Assembly: GCA_964592905.1 (NCBI GenBank)
Contig: CAZQGJ010000009.1
Coordinates: forward strand, 1 to 22,124
Direction: 5' to 3'
DNA length: 22,124 nt
DNA from: CAZQGJ01 sp964592905
GTDB lineage: Bacteria > Patescibacteriota > UBA1384 > CAYGGE01
Below are positions 8,160 through 14,883 of the stretch, piece by piece; the first letter of the stretch is position 1; each line of letters opens with the position of its first letter. A program made the translations under genes and the position numbers. The notes beneath the pieces are model-generated. The model was given only the letters and a program-made list of their open reading frames with translations, did no database searches and was not told the origin of the DNA.

Positions 8160-8858
8160 CTAGGTCGAATGAGAGAAATGCTCGAGTAAGGCCTGACGAG
8201 CTGCTGCCTGTTCGGCAGTCTGTTTTGAGCTCCCGGTCCCTTCGCCCATCAAGCGAGGGCCAAGATAAACGCCGACTGTAAAGTTTTTGTTATGATCGGG
8301 GCCGAGTTCGGCCATCACTCGATAGTTCGGTGTTTGGCTATGCTGATCCTGCGCTAATTCTTGCAAACGACTCTTAGCGTCGAGATAGGACTTGTCGGCT
8401 AAAATAGCCGGTAAGCGGTGAGTTAGCTGACGGTGAATAAAATCAGCTGCCGCTTGATAGCCCTGATCGAGATAAAGAGCCCCGACAAAGGCCTCGAAGG
8501 TATTAGCTAGAATAATCTGACGCGATTTACCACCCGAACGATTTTCGCCCTTGGAGAGGAGGAGATAGTCACCAAAACCGAGCTGATTAGCCACTTCGGA
8601 GATCATCGCACCGCGAACCAGAGCAGAACGCCAGTTAGTTAGCTCGCCCTCGGGATTAGGATAGTTAAGATAGAGAAACTCGGTCACCACCAGCTCAAGG
8701 ACGGCATCGCCGAGGAACTCGAGCCTTTCGTTGTGCTCAAGACCGGCCTGATGATTTTCGTTCAGATAAGAGCGATGAATAAAGACCTGTTGGAGTAGCT
8801 TTTGATCATCGAACTTAACGGCCAGCTTAGCCAGCAACGCGGTCAGATCAGCCGCCAT
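8160..8858 (-). CDS. rnc: Ribonuclease III
   Basis: Double-strand-specific endonuclease that processes rRNA precursors and other structured RNAs. It shows the signature HNERLEFLGDAVLELVV, the second acidic site NTFEAFVGALYLD, and a C-terminal dsRNA-binding domain (SRLQELAQ ... KQTAEQAAARQALLEHF). The frame stays open to 8957, but residues before MAADLTALLAKL do not resemble the family, so I place the start at 8858, giving 232 residues, a normal length. This start overlaps the end of nusB by 11 nt, consistent with coupling. It is the last gene of the leuS-rpmF-nusB-rnc operon. Confidence 0.94.
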   Translation of the reverse strand: MAADLTALLAKLAVKFDDQKLLQQVFIHRSYLNENHQAGLEHNERLEFLGDAVLELVVTEFLYLNYPNPEGELTNWRSALVRGAMISEVANQLGFGDYLLLSKGENRSGGKSRQIILANTFEAFVGALYLDQGYQAAADFIHRQLTHRLPAILADKSYLDAKSRLQELAQDQHSQTPNYRVMAELGPDHNKNFTVGVYLGPRLMGEGTGSSKQTAEQAAARQALLEHFSHST

Positions 8859-9297
8859 GATTAGCTCGTTGATCCTGACTTGGATCGTAGCGTTGACTGC
8901 CTCTGTAAATAGTACCCAAGACACCGTTAATAAATTTGGGCGAGTTATCGCCGCCAAACATCTTGGCTAACTCAACCGCTTCGTTAATAGCTACTTTAGG
9001 CGGAATATCGTCTGAATTATCAAACAGAAGTTCAAAAGTGGCTAACTGCAAGATTGCCAAATCGATTGGCGAGATCTGATCGAGCGGCCATTCGGGGGCA
9101 GCCTCTTTGATTAAATCGTTGATGGCCACCAGGTTAGCTTGGACACCATTGACGGTTCGTTCAACATATTCTGGATCGGCATCGCCGACAAACTCGGCTA
9201 AGTTACGCTCGACAATCAAAGGTAAATCTGAGCTAGTGCGCATATCTAGCTCGTACAGCGTCTGCATCGCTACAGTTCGCGATAAATGACGATTCAT
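8848..9297 (-). CDS. nusB: Transcription antitermination factor NusB
   Basis: NusB binds boxA RNA with S10 and supports antitermination on rRNA operons. The 149-residue all-helical product has family landmarks: RTVAMQTLYELDMR at the N-terminus, WPLDQISPIDLAILQLATFE in the middle and PPKVAINEAVELAKMFGGD followed by FINGVLGTI near the C-terminus. The start is 9 nt after the rpmF stop. No strong Shine-Dalgarno is visible. Coupling of an antitermination factor with RNase III and L32 in one operon fits a ribosome-synthesis theme. Confidence 0.95.
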   Translation of the reverse strand: MNRHLSRTVAMQTLYELDMRTSSDLPLIVERNLAEFVGDADPEYVERTVNGVQANLVAINDLIKEAAPEWPLDQISPIDLAILQLATFELLFDNSDDIPPKVAINEAVELAKMFGGDNSPKFINGVLGTIYRGSQRYDPSQDQRANHGG

Positions 9298-9306
9298 ATA
9301 ATACTA

Positions 9307-9477
9307 TTAAACAACTTTTTGCTGACGATAGCTACCACATTTAAGACAGGCCCGATGAGCTAACTTGGCAGCGCCACAGCTAACGCAGGTGTTAGCGTTA
9401 ATAGGCGCAGTCACCGAATTAGCCGCACGGCGGCGATTAGAACGGGTGGCAGAAAGTTTCTTTTTTTGTACGGCCAT
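9307..9477 (-). CDS. rpmF: 50S ribosomal protein L32
   Basis: A 56-residue product beginning MAVQKKKLSATRSNRRRAAN, the L32 signature, followed by a zinc-ribbon with four cysteines arranged CVSC ... CLKC (about residues 31, 34, 44 and 47). All four ligands are present, so this is the zinc-binding form. GAGGAG lies 7 nt before the ATG, one of the clearest Shine-Dalgarno sites in the core genes here. It sits 24 bp after the leuS stop and 9 bp before nusB on the same strand, so it is part of that operon. Confidence 0.96.
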   Translation of the reverse strand: MAVQKKKLSATRSNRRRAANSVTAPINANTCVSCGAAKLAHRACLKCGSYRQQKVV

Positions 9478-9501
9478 GGGAAGACTCCTCTAATTACTGG
9501 T

Positions 9502-12036
9502 TCAGTTTACCAGAAAATTTATGACTTTGGAAGAGATAAAGCGCGCTTTTGGCGGGAGACCATCGGGAAAGCGAGTCGCTACTAAGGCGTCACTAGCTAG
9601 CCAGTCACGAACTGCCGCTTCTGATTGAGCGGCGGCTACTGGCAGATCAAGAACCAAGCGAGTTTTGCCATCGACCTGAACCAAGAATTTCAAGGTTGTC
9701 GAATCTTCAGCGGCCAATTGGTAATCACTTTTTTTCGGCCAGCTAGCTAAAAAGACTGACTGGTCATGACCAAGGCAACGCTGCCAGAGCTCTTCTGCCA
9801 GATGCGGAAACACCGGAGCCAACAGTCGGACCAACAGCTTAGCCTCGGTTAAATTCATCTCGCCAAGATGATATTTGGCATAGGTCATCAGGCTACTGAC
9901 TACGGTATTGAAGCTGTAATCCTGATAATCACGGTCGACTCGCTCGAGCAGTTCGATCATTGGACGATTAATCGTCTGAGACGAGGCGTGGTTACTGACC
10001 TGAATACCCTGAGTGCCGTAAGCGGCTGGATAGGCCGAATCGGCCTGAGCGGCCTGGTCTTTGGCCGCAAGCGATAAGCTGGTTACAGCCTCGTAGATTT
10101 TTGCCAAAAAGCGATAAACTCCGGCTAAGCCGGCGCTATTCCACTCGGCATCGGGCGCTGGTGGAGCAATAAACATCTCGTAACCACGCAGAGCATCGGC
10201 CCCATATTGCGCTACTAGCTCATCGGGATTAACAATATTACCCTTGGATTTACTCATCTTTTTGCCATCGAGATAGATCATGCCGATATTAAAGAGTCGC
10301 TTAAACGGCTCACGGATAGTCAGTTGACCGGCGTCAGCCAAGGCCTTGGTGATAAACCGAGCATAGAGCAAATGCAAGATCGCATGCTCGACACCACCAA
10401 TATATTGATCGACCGGCAACCAACGGGCGATCTTCTCTTGATCAAACGGTTTTTTGTCGTTATGAGGATCGGCGAAGCGTAAAAAATACCAAGAAGAGTC
10501 AACAAAAGTATCCATAGTATCGGTTTCGCGTCGAGCCGTCTGGCCACAACGTGGACAGACAGTCTGCCAAAAGGCCTCGTGCCGAGCTAGTGGTGATTCG
10601 CCACCTGGCTGAAAATTAACATCGTGAGGTAGGTGGACGGGCAGATCTTCAACGGGAACGGGTACCTCGCCACAATCTGGACAGTAGATGATAGGGATCG
10701 GCGCACCCCAATAGCGCTGTCGAGAGATCAGCCAATCACGCAATCGATAGTTGGTCTGTGGGCGAGCCGAACCGGTCGCAATGAGATGATCTTTGAGCTC
10801 TTGGGCGACTAGGCGAGCCGGTTGACCAGCAAGTGAGTCTGGCCAGACGATTAGGCCTTCGTCAAAATTAGAGTAACACTCCTCAAAATTTTTAACCGCT
10901 GACTGTCGCTCGGGCTGCGGTGGCAACAGTCCGGCCTTGAGCGGTAAGTTGTATTTCTTGGCAAAGGCGAAGTCGCGCTCATCGTGAGCCGAACAGCGGA
11001 CAATCCCCGTGCCGTAATCGGCCAAAGCATAGTTAGCCACCCAAATCGGCAGCGCGTCTTGTGTCAATGGATCGATCAGATAGCGGCCAGTAAAGATACC
11101 CTCTGGTTCGGGTGTTTGTCCGTAGTCAAGCTTTGCGCGCTTTTCAATCATCGCCGTGGCGACAGAGCGAATCTGTTCGGCGTTGGCCGTCCCAACGATC
11201 AGCTCGTCGAGCAAATGGTGCTCGGGGGCGATGACCACAAAGCTATCGGCATAAGCGGCTAAATAGTGAGCCGAAAAGCTCTCGAGCTTAAGATTTAAAT
11301 CTTTGACCTGACCGGTCATGACCAAACCGGTTGATTTACCGATCCAGTTCGTTTGCATGGTTTTAACTTTGGTCGGCCAATCAATTTGGCTAAAATCTAG
11401 AAGCTCCTCGGCATAATCAGTAATCTTAAAGAACCACTGCTTGAGCGGTTTTTTGACAACGGCAGTGCCACAGCGTTCACAGTTGCCTTCGACCACCTGT
11501 TCGTTGGCTAAAACAGTTTGGTCGCTAGGACACCAGTTGACCAAGGCTTCGCGACGGTAAGCCAAGCCTTGACTATAAAGAGTTAAAAAGATCTCTTGGG
11601 TAAAGCGATAGTAGCTCGGATCAGAGCTATTAATCTCGCGCGACCAATCAAAGAGCGCGCCCATCTCTTGAAGCTGACGACGCATATTGGCAATCGCCTG
11701 TTCGGTCGAGGCTTGAGGATGAATACCCTGCTTAATAGCTCGATTCTCGGCTGGTAGACCAAAGGCATCCCAGCCCATCGGGTGTAGAACCTCGTAACCT
11801 TGCATCTTGTGGTAACGGGCGATGATATCGGACATGACATAACCGCGCCAGTGCCCGACATGTAGACCCTCGCCGGATGGATAAGGAAACATCGTTAGAC
11901 AATAGTACTTAGGCTTTTGACTGTGATCATCGGCCTTGGCTAACTGCTGCTCTTGCCAGTAGGCACGCCAATTGGCCTCAAATTGGTTAGGCTGGTAACT
12001 AACCTTGCTAGTTGAGATCGGTAACTCTTGTTTCAT
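9502..12036 (-). CDS. leuS: Leucyl-tRNA synthetase with a degenerate editing pocket
   Basis: Class Ia synthetase charging tRNA-Leu, 844 residues, normal length. HIGH is seen as HVGH (PYPSGEGLHVGHWRGYV), KMSKS as GKKMSKSKGN, and the zinc-module cysteines are present (CERC and CPDC/CPRC pairs). The CP1 editing domain is present and keeps the Asp-containing SAHDERDFAFAKKY motif. However, the threonine-rich motif TTRPDT that normally lies before LVLAPEH reads SAHYLA here, at exactly the expected distance before VVIAPEH, so both catalytic threonines and the Arg-Pro-Asp are lost. The start codon lies 7 nt after a consensus -10 box, predicting a leaderless mRNA. It heads the leuS-rpmF-nusB-rnc operon. 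Confidence 0.96.
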   Translation of the reverse strand: MKQELPISTSKVSYQPNQFEANWRAYWQEQQLAKADDHSQKPKYYCLTMFPYPSGEGLHVGHWRGYVMSDIIARYHKMQGYEVLHPMGWDAFGLPAENRAIKQGIHPQASTEQAIANMRRQLQEMGALFDWSREINSSDPSYYRFTQEIFLTLYSQGLAYRREALVNWCPSDQTVLANEQVVEGNCERCGTAVVKKPLKQWFFKITDYAEELLDFSQIDWPTKVKTMQTNWIGKSTGLVMTGQVKDLNLKLESFSAHYLAAYADSFVVIAPEHHLLDELIVGTANAEQIRSVATAMIEKRAKLDYGQTPEPEGIFTGRYLIDPLTQDALPIWVANYALADYGTGIVRCSAHDERDFAFAKKYNLPLKAGLLPPQPERQSAVKNFEECYSNFDEGLIVWPDSLAGQPARLVAQELKDHLIATGSARPQTNYRLRDWLISRQRYWGAPIPIIYCPDCGEVPVPVEDLPVHLPHDVNFQPGGESPLARHEAFWQTVCPRCGQTARRETDTMDTFVDSSWYFLRFADPHNDKKPFDQEKIARWLPVDQYIGGVEHAILHLLYARFITKALADAGQLTIREPFKRLFNIGMIYLDGKKMSKSKGNIVNPDELVAQYGADALRGYEMFIAPPAPDAEWNSAGLAGVYRFLAKIYEAVTSLSLAAKDQAAQADSAYPAAYGTQGIQVSNHASSQTINRPMIELLERVDRDYQDYSFNTVVSSLMTYAKYHLGEMNLTEAKLLVRLLAPVFPHLAEELWQRCLGHDQSVFLASWPKKSDYQLAAEDSTTLKFLVQVDGKTRLVLDLPVAAAQSEAAVRDWLASDALVATRFPDGLPPKARFISSKVINFLVN

Positions 12037-12043
12037 AGGTTAA

Positions 12044-12071
12044 ATTATACCTGTTTCTGACCAACTGACAA
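12044..12071 (-). promoter_or_regulatory. Promoter of the leuS operon, predicted leaderless
   Basis: On the minus strand: -35 TTGTCA (12071-12066), a 16-bp spacer, perfect -10 TATAAT (12049-12044), then 7 nt to the leuS ATG at 12036. Transcription should begin at or next to the start codon. Confidence 0.75.
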
Positions 12072-12127
12072 GGTATAATCAAGGGGTCAGTTTTTCAGGC
12101 TTAAAGCAAGTCAAACGACTCGAACAA

Positions 12128-12144
12128 CTTGACCAAATGTCAAG
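12128..12144. promoter_or_regulatory. Perfect inverted repeat over the HTH-Hsp20 promoter, candidate operator
   Basis: CTTGAC-CAAAT-GTCAAG: two perfect 6-bp arms around 5 bp. It covers the whole -35 hexamer (12129-12134), so a bound dimer would block polymerase. The gene behind it encodes an XRE-type helix-turn-helix, so autorepression is the simplest reading (inference). Confidence 0.6.
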
Positions 12145-12157
12145 ACAGCTTTACACT
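12129..12157 (+). promoter_or_regulatory. Promoter of the HTH-Hsp20 gene, predicted leaderless
   Basis: -35 TTGACC (12129-12134), a 17-bp spacer, -10 TACACT (12152-12157), then 6 nt to the ATG at 12164. This geometry equals that of the other operon-heading promoters in the window and decides the start codon. Confidence 0.65.
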
Positions 12158-12163
12158 AGAGCT

Positions 12164-12832
12164 ATGAAAATAGTTCTCCGTGTCAAAGAGTTACGCAAGG
12201 ATCAACAGTTAACTCAAGAAGAGTTGGCCCGCTCGCTCAATATCTCGCGCCAATCGTTGATCTCTCTAGAGCAAGGTCGCTGGCTCCCGTCGTTGCCACT
12301 GATTTTAGAGGTAGCCCGATTCTTTAATCGTCCGGTCGAGGATGTGATTACCGTCGAGAGACTCGACGATGTTGCACTCGAAAAATCTGTTCTTGATAAG
12401 GGCGTTGACAGAGGCGTTGATAAGGGTGCAGAGGCTTTACCGCCCACCGCTAACCTGATCGTTCATCCCGCTTGGGGCACGGTACGACCACCCGCCAATC
12501 TGCGGCTGTTGGAACAAAAACTGATTATTGAGATCCTCTTACCTGGTTTTACGTCGAGTCAGATCGATCTAGAGGTGACTGATCGACATCTCATTGTTGA
12601 AGCGACTAATCCGACTCCAAACAGCTCTACCATTGAAACCATCGAAGAGAACGAACAGACGCGATTGGTGGCGACTGAGTTTAGTTTTCAACGCGCTTGG
12701 CGGCAGTTCGATTTACCGCTTGGCGTCATTCCGGCCTCGGCTAAGGCCAAGCTAGAACACGGCATTCTTACAATCTCGCTCAACCTGCGTGAACCAGGAC
12801 GACCGATTAGCCATCACTTCCAACCAGAATAA
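12164..12832 (+). CDS. Fusion of an XRE-type helix-turn-helix to an Hsp20/alpha-crystallin domain
   Basis: Residues about 6-62 form a Cro/CI-type DNA-binding domain (RKDQQLTQEELARSLNISRQ, then SLISLEQGRWLPSL). A linker with a short repeat (DKGVDRGVDKG) leads to an Hsp20 domain at about 113-208, recognised by LLPGFTSSQIDLEV, EFSFQRAWRQFDLPLG and the A-x-x-x-x-G-I-L motif (AKLEHGILTISL). Small heat-shock proteins hold unfolding clients; XRE domains bind operators as dimers. The joining suggests a DNA-bound chaperone that could sense unfolded protein (inference). An ATG 27 nt upstream (12137) is in frame, but it lies inside the promoter spacer and the operator, and the extra nine residues fit no family, so I start at 12164. 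No C-terminal IxI motif is seen. Confidence 0.85.
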   Translation: MKIVLRVKELRKDQQLTQEELARSLNISRQSLISLEQGRWLPSLPLILEVARFFNRPVEDVITVERLDDVALEKSVLDKGVDRGVDKGAEALPPTANLIVHPAWGTVRPPANLRLLEQKLIIEILLPGFTSSQIDLEVTDRHLIVEATNPTPNSSTIETIEENEQTRLVATEFSFQRAWRQFDLPLGVIPASAKAKLEHGILTISLNLREPGRPISHHFQPE

Positions 12833-12866
12833 TTAGACCGTCACGAGTCGCCACTTCTGCAGAGAC

Positions 12867-12894
12867 TTGCTAAAATTAACAGGTTTGATAAGAT
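12867..12894 (+). promoter_or_regulatory. Promoter of tRNA-Val
   Basis: -35 TTGCTA (12867-12872), a 16-bp spacer, -10 TAAGAT (12889-12894). The mature tRNA starts at 12903, only 8 nt after the -10, so the primary transcript would have almost no 5' leader. Confidence 0.5.
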
Positions 12895-12902
12895 TAGATT
12901 CT

Positions 12903-12979
12903 GGATCTATAGCTCAGCTGGTTAGAGCGCCACATTGACATTGTGGAGGTCAGCCGTTCGAGTCGGCTTAGATCCACCA
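12903..12979 (+). tRNA. tRNA-Val (anticodon GAC), CCA encoded
   Basis: A complete cloverleaf: acceptor GGATCTA / TAGATCC, D-stem GCTC/GAGC, anticodon stem CCACA/TGTGG with loop TTGACAT (anticodon GAC, reading GUC/GUU valine codons), a 5-nt variable loop AGGTC, and T-stem AGCCG/CGGCT with loop TTCGAGT. Discriminator A and the CCA end are encoded. It marks the left edge of the accessory island; no duplicated 3' end was found further right. Confidence 0.95.
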
Positions 12980-12985
12980 AAAGAC

Positions 12986-13010
12986 CGCCAAGTTATATTG
13001 GTGATTTTTT
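12986..13010 (+). terminator. Terminator after tRNA-Val
   Basis: CGCCAA / TTGGTG stem (6 bp with one G-U) around a 6-nt loop, followed by A and six Ts. It starts 6 bp after the tRNA end. Confidence 0.65.
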
Positions 13011-13032
13011 GTATACCTGCAACAGGTTAACC

Positions 13033-13060
13033 TTGAAAAATGCAATATATTGACTATAGT
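13033..13060 (+). promoter_or_regulatory. Candidate promoter of the 70-residue protein gene
   Basis: -35 TTGAAA (13033-13038), a 16-bp spacer, -10 TATAGT (13055-13060). This would give a leader of about 150 nt before the start at 13215, unlike the leaderless core promoters. The leader holds a perfect hairpin ATTGTT-GCTT-AACAAT (13081-13096) and an unsupported 28-codon frame (13095-13181). The region is AT-rich compared with its surroundings. Confidence 0.4.
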
Positions 13061-13214
13061 TCAAATTATAACAACGTTGGATTGTTGCTTAACAATGAAG
13101 CATGAAGTGACCGGAACGATTATGCGAATAATTGAACAACATTATTTTCAAGATTGTCTCGGTAACACTGGCGGCATCTAGCCAACGGTCTTGCTGAAGA
13201 CAGGGAGCAACAAG

Positions 13215-13427
13215 ATGAACGGCGAGCGTCAGGTCAAATACTTCTCAGGTTCTGGGCCGGATGTTGAGAAGGCAATCAATGCCTGGCTGAAAGTAAACCC
13301 GAGCTTTACGAACGTCAAGATCGGACCACCAGGAGAGATAACAATCATGAATTACAAGCCTGGCGACTACTGTGACTGGAATTCCGGGAAAGGAGTCGGC
13401 GTGTTCGTGAGCTACAAGATAGGGTAA
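13215..13427 (+). CDS. Small protein of unknown function, 70 residues
   Basis: I do not recognise this gene with certainty. The product starts MNGERQVKYFSG and has one predicted amphipathic helix (DVEKAINAWLKVNP) between two beta-rich parts, ending VGVFVSYKIG. The layout (short strand, helix ending in a NAWL-type motif, strands) recalls small bacterial proteins of the Cse60 type, but that is a weak impression. ATG at 13215 is chosen over a TTG eight codons earlier because AGGGAG lies 7 nt before it. It stands alone in the plus direction at the left end of the island, with its own candidate promoter and a strong terminator. Confidence 0.7.
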   Translation: MNGERQVKYFSGSGPDVEKAINAWLKVNPSFTNVKIGPPGEITIMNYKPGDYCDWNSGKGVGVFVSYKIG

Positions 13428-13458
13428 TGCCACCCTGTCATCCACAACGCAGTATAGG

Positions 13459-13482
13459 CGGGGAGATTCCCCGGGCCTTTTT
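13459..13482 (+). terminator. Terminator after the 70-residue protein gene
   Basis: Perfect stem CGGGGA / TCCCCG with a GAT loop, followed by GGCC and five Ts. About 30 bp after the stop codon. Confidence 0.85.
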
Positions 13483-13626
13483 GTATTGTTGAAACTGGCT
13501 AACTTTATACGAAGAATCTTTCAACCGATAACTCATAACGAGCTCATCAAGGGCGCTTGTTTGGATGCTGGATTTTTAGCGCTCAATGCTCAAAGCATCT
13601 ACACATCTCGTTAGTACTCAATACGC
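13483..13626. other. Intergenic stretch between converging island transcripts
   Basis: About 145 bp without a credible gene between the terminators of the plus-strand 70-residue gene and the minus-strand operon. I see only a loose inverted repeat (GATGCT near 13564 / AGCATC near 13595) and no promoter or coding signal. Confidence 0.5.
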
Positions 13627-13658
13627 AAAACCCGCCGGACCAAACTGGTCACGGCGGG
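13627..13658 (-). terminator. Terminator of the minus-strand island operon
   Basis: Long hairpin: CCCGCCG / CGGCGGG (7 bp) enclosing GACCA / TGGTC (5 bp) with an AAC loop and one bulged A. On the minus strand it is followed by TTTTGC. It lies about 55 bp past the stop at 13713. Confidence 0.85.
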
Positions 13659-13712
13659 CGTGTAACTCTCCTTTCGGATATACTTACCTCGAGTGCGGCT
13701 TAGCATATTCCT

Positions 13713-14216
13713 TCACTCCTCTTGATTTACCGTGTCATCCAAAGCAGCCTGGTAATCACGCAAGAGGTACGCGCAGGTATCCTCACCGAACAAACAGCCG
13801 GCGTACTGCTCAAGAGATTCGAGGAATGCAATCAACTCATACCGAGGACAATCCTCACAGGCTACTGCGTGTAGGATTGACGGATTGATAATCTCTCTTC
13901 TCGTAGTTGGTCGCCTCGTCAGGCTTGGTACCAGAGCACGATGGATAAGTCCAGTCCATTCTTTCCGTACATTCGCTGGCTGTGCGATCAGTCTGGCTTC
14001 GACGGCGGCCATCATTGCCTTGTAAGCGAATTCGGAGCAGGGACCGCCTTTTGCTACCCGTCCGATTTGCGCTTCTAGGCTTTTGCCGTTATCTCCAAAC
14101 GGTTGGCCAGCTAGTCTGATAACTGTAAGTGCCATCTCATTCCAGTTACGAAAGAGCGGACTTCCATCTGGCGTTACAGTTCTGAGTATCAGTCTTTCAA
14201 TGGCAGTTTCGTGCAC
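13713..14216 (-). CDS. Island protein of unknown function, 167 residues
   Basis: I do not recognise this protein. It looks globular and largely helical, soluble, without a signal peptide or membrane segment. Five cysteines occur; three lie close together near residues 118-140 (AVACEDCPRYELIAF, then YAGCLFGEDTC), which could be structural or metal-binding, but no known zinc pattern is clear. The start is GTG, directly after an in-frame TAA, with GGAG 7 nt upstream. It is the last gene of the minus-strand island operon, downstream of the two alpha-CTD-like genes, and a strong terminator follows. Its leader shares the CCTCTCGG element with the leaders of those two genes, so common control is plausible. 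Confidence 0.7.
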   Translation of the reverse strand: MHETAIERLILRTVTPDGSPLFRNWNEMALTVIRLAGQPFGDNGKSLEAQIGRVAKGGPCSEFAYKAMMAAVEARLIAQPANVRKEWTGLIHRALVPSLTRRPTTRREIINPSILHAVACEDCPRYELIAFLESLEQYAGCLFGEDTCAYLLRDYQAALDDTVNQEE

Positions 14217-14257
14217 TTAACATCTCCGGGCGATTCCCAGCAAGATTGCCGAGAGGG

Positions 14258-14291
14258 GATGGTCTGAATAACTTCTGTCACTCAGACCGTC
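14258..14291 (-). promoter_or_regulatory. Hairpin in the leader of the 167-residue gene
   Basis: A 10-bp stem, GATGGTCTGA / TCAGACCGTC (one T-G pair), around a 14-nt loop. There is no T-run on the minus strand, so it is more like an mRNA structure or processing/attenuation site than a simple terminator. CCTCTCGG follows just after it. Confidence 0.45.
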
Positions 14292-14314
14292 TTCCGCTCA
14301 GCCTCCTTACAGGC

Positions 14315-14734
14315 TTATCTTCTGTAGACCTTATCGCAGTCCCCTGACCAACCCTTGATGGTCAGTCCGTACTCCGCTAGCTTATCGACTACTTCGATGA
14401 GACAATGGCGACCAAAGTGGCGTAGAAGCAATAATGAAGTCGCATCTGACCCAACCAAATCTCGGACTGTCAATATTCTCCCTTTGGTAAGGCAATTATT
14501 AACTCGAGTGGAGAACCCGCAAGCAGTAATGGGACGGTCCATCATTGCTTCATCGAATTTCGTCGCCTGGCGAGCCAAGAAAAGTTGCTTGACCTGATTT
14601 AACATTTCTTCTTCTGCGCCCAATACAAGACTGAGCACTGCCCGTCGCAGCTGATCAAGCTCGATAACCTGAGTGAGTCCCAAAACCATAGCGTGCAACT
14701 CGCGAAGGAGTTCTTCTGGATTTTGACTAGACAT
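14315..14734 (-). CDS. Alpha-CTD-like (RNA polymerase alpha C-terminal domain family) protein, 139 residues
   Basis: The N-terminal 60 residues are helical with no recognised domain. Residues about 66-126 match the alpha C-terminal domain: CGFSTRVNNCLTKGRI aligns with the VRSANCLKAEAI segment of E. coli RpoA, followed by TVRDLV and HFGRHCLIEVVDKLAEYGL, which aligns with NLGKKSLTEIKDVLASRGL. DNA-contact positions equal to E. coli R265, N268, C269 and G296 are kept; K298 and S299 are replaced by His and Cys. The protein may therefore bind the minor groove or a transcription factor as a free alpha-CTD (inference). The start has GGAGGG 4 nt upstream. It lies downstream of a sigma-region-4/alpha-CTD fusion with a related leader. 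Confidence 0.8.
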   Translation of the reverse strand: MSSQNPEELLRELHAMVLGLTQVIELDQLRRAVLSLVLGAEEEMLNQVKQLFLARQATKFDEAMMDRPITACGFSTRVNNCLTKGRILTVRDLVGSDATSLLLLRHFGRHCLIEVVDKLAEYGLTIKGWSGDCDKVYRR

Positions 14735-14757
14735 TGTTCCCTCCGAGGAACGGTGCG

Positions 14758-14805
14758 AAGTACGAAGTACGATTCACTGTCGTACGCAGTCTCGTTTCCG
14801 AGAGG
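14758..14805 (-). promoter_or_regulatory. Structured leader, copy A, upstream of the 139-residue alpha-CTD-like gene
   Basis: Read on the minus strand: CCTCTCGG, a hairpin UCUCG-GAAA-CGAGA with a GNRA-type tetraloop, then GACTGCGTACG, and a second hairpin GTACGA-CAGTGAA-TCGTAC (14785-14767). Copy B upstream of the neighbouring gene matches it closely. The closing pair of the second hairpin differs between copies on both sides. It could be an RNA element or, because of the tandem AAGTACG units, a protein-binding DNA site. Confidence 0.6.
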
Positions 14806-14809
14806 GTAA

Positions 14810-14859
14810 CCTCCTATTTACAAACTGTGAGATAGGAAGTTATACCTCTTGAAAGAGGT
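14810..14859 (-). promoter_or_regulatory. Two hairpins between the island alpha-CTD genes
   Basis: Just after the stop of the fusion gene on the minus strand: ACCTCTT-TC-AAGAGGT (14859-14844), a perfect 7-bp palindrome, then CTTCCTAT / ATAGGAGG (14839-14810, one T-G pair) around 14 nt. Neither is followed by a T-run. Copy A of the shared leader begins immediately afterwards. Confidence 0.45.
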
Positions 14860-14883
14860 TAGCGTTGCCTGCATCTCAGGGCG

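Noticed and set aside
8859..8957. Upstream in-frame start of rnc
   Set aside because: The extra 33 residues lie fully inside nusB and do not resemble RNase III N-termini.
10984..11262. Open frames antisense to leuS and other core genes
   Set aside because: They overlap strongly conserved coding sequence and show no motifs or ribosome-binding sites.
12074..12079. Plus-strand TATAAT as an alternative HTH-Hsp20 promoter
   Set aside because: No -35 box at 16-18 bp, and the promoter at 12129-12157 has better geometry and sits under the inverted repeat.
12137..12163. Upstream ATG of the HTH-Hsp20 gene
   Set aside because: It lies in the promoter spacer and operator and adds nine residues with no family similarity.
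13586..13888. A 100-codon plus-strand open frame near the island terminators
   Set aside because: It runs through the strong bidirectional-looking hairpin at 13631-13658 and antisense to the 167-residue gene; composition (His/Arg/Pro-rich) is typical of a shadow frame.
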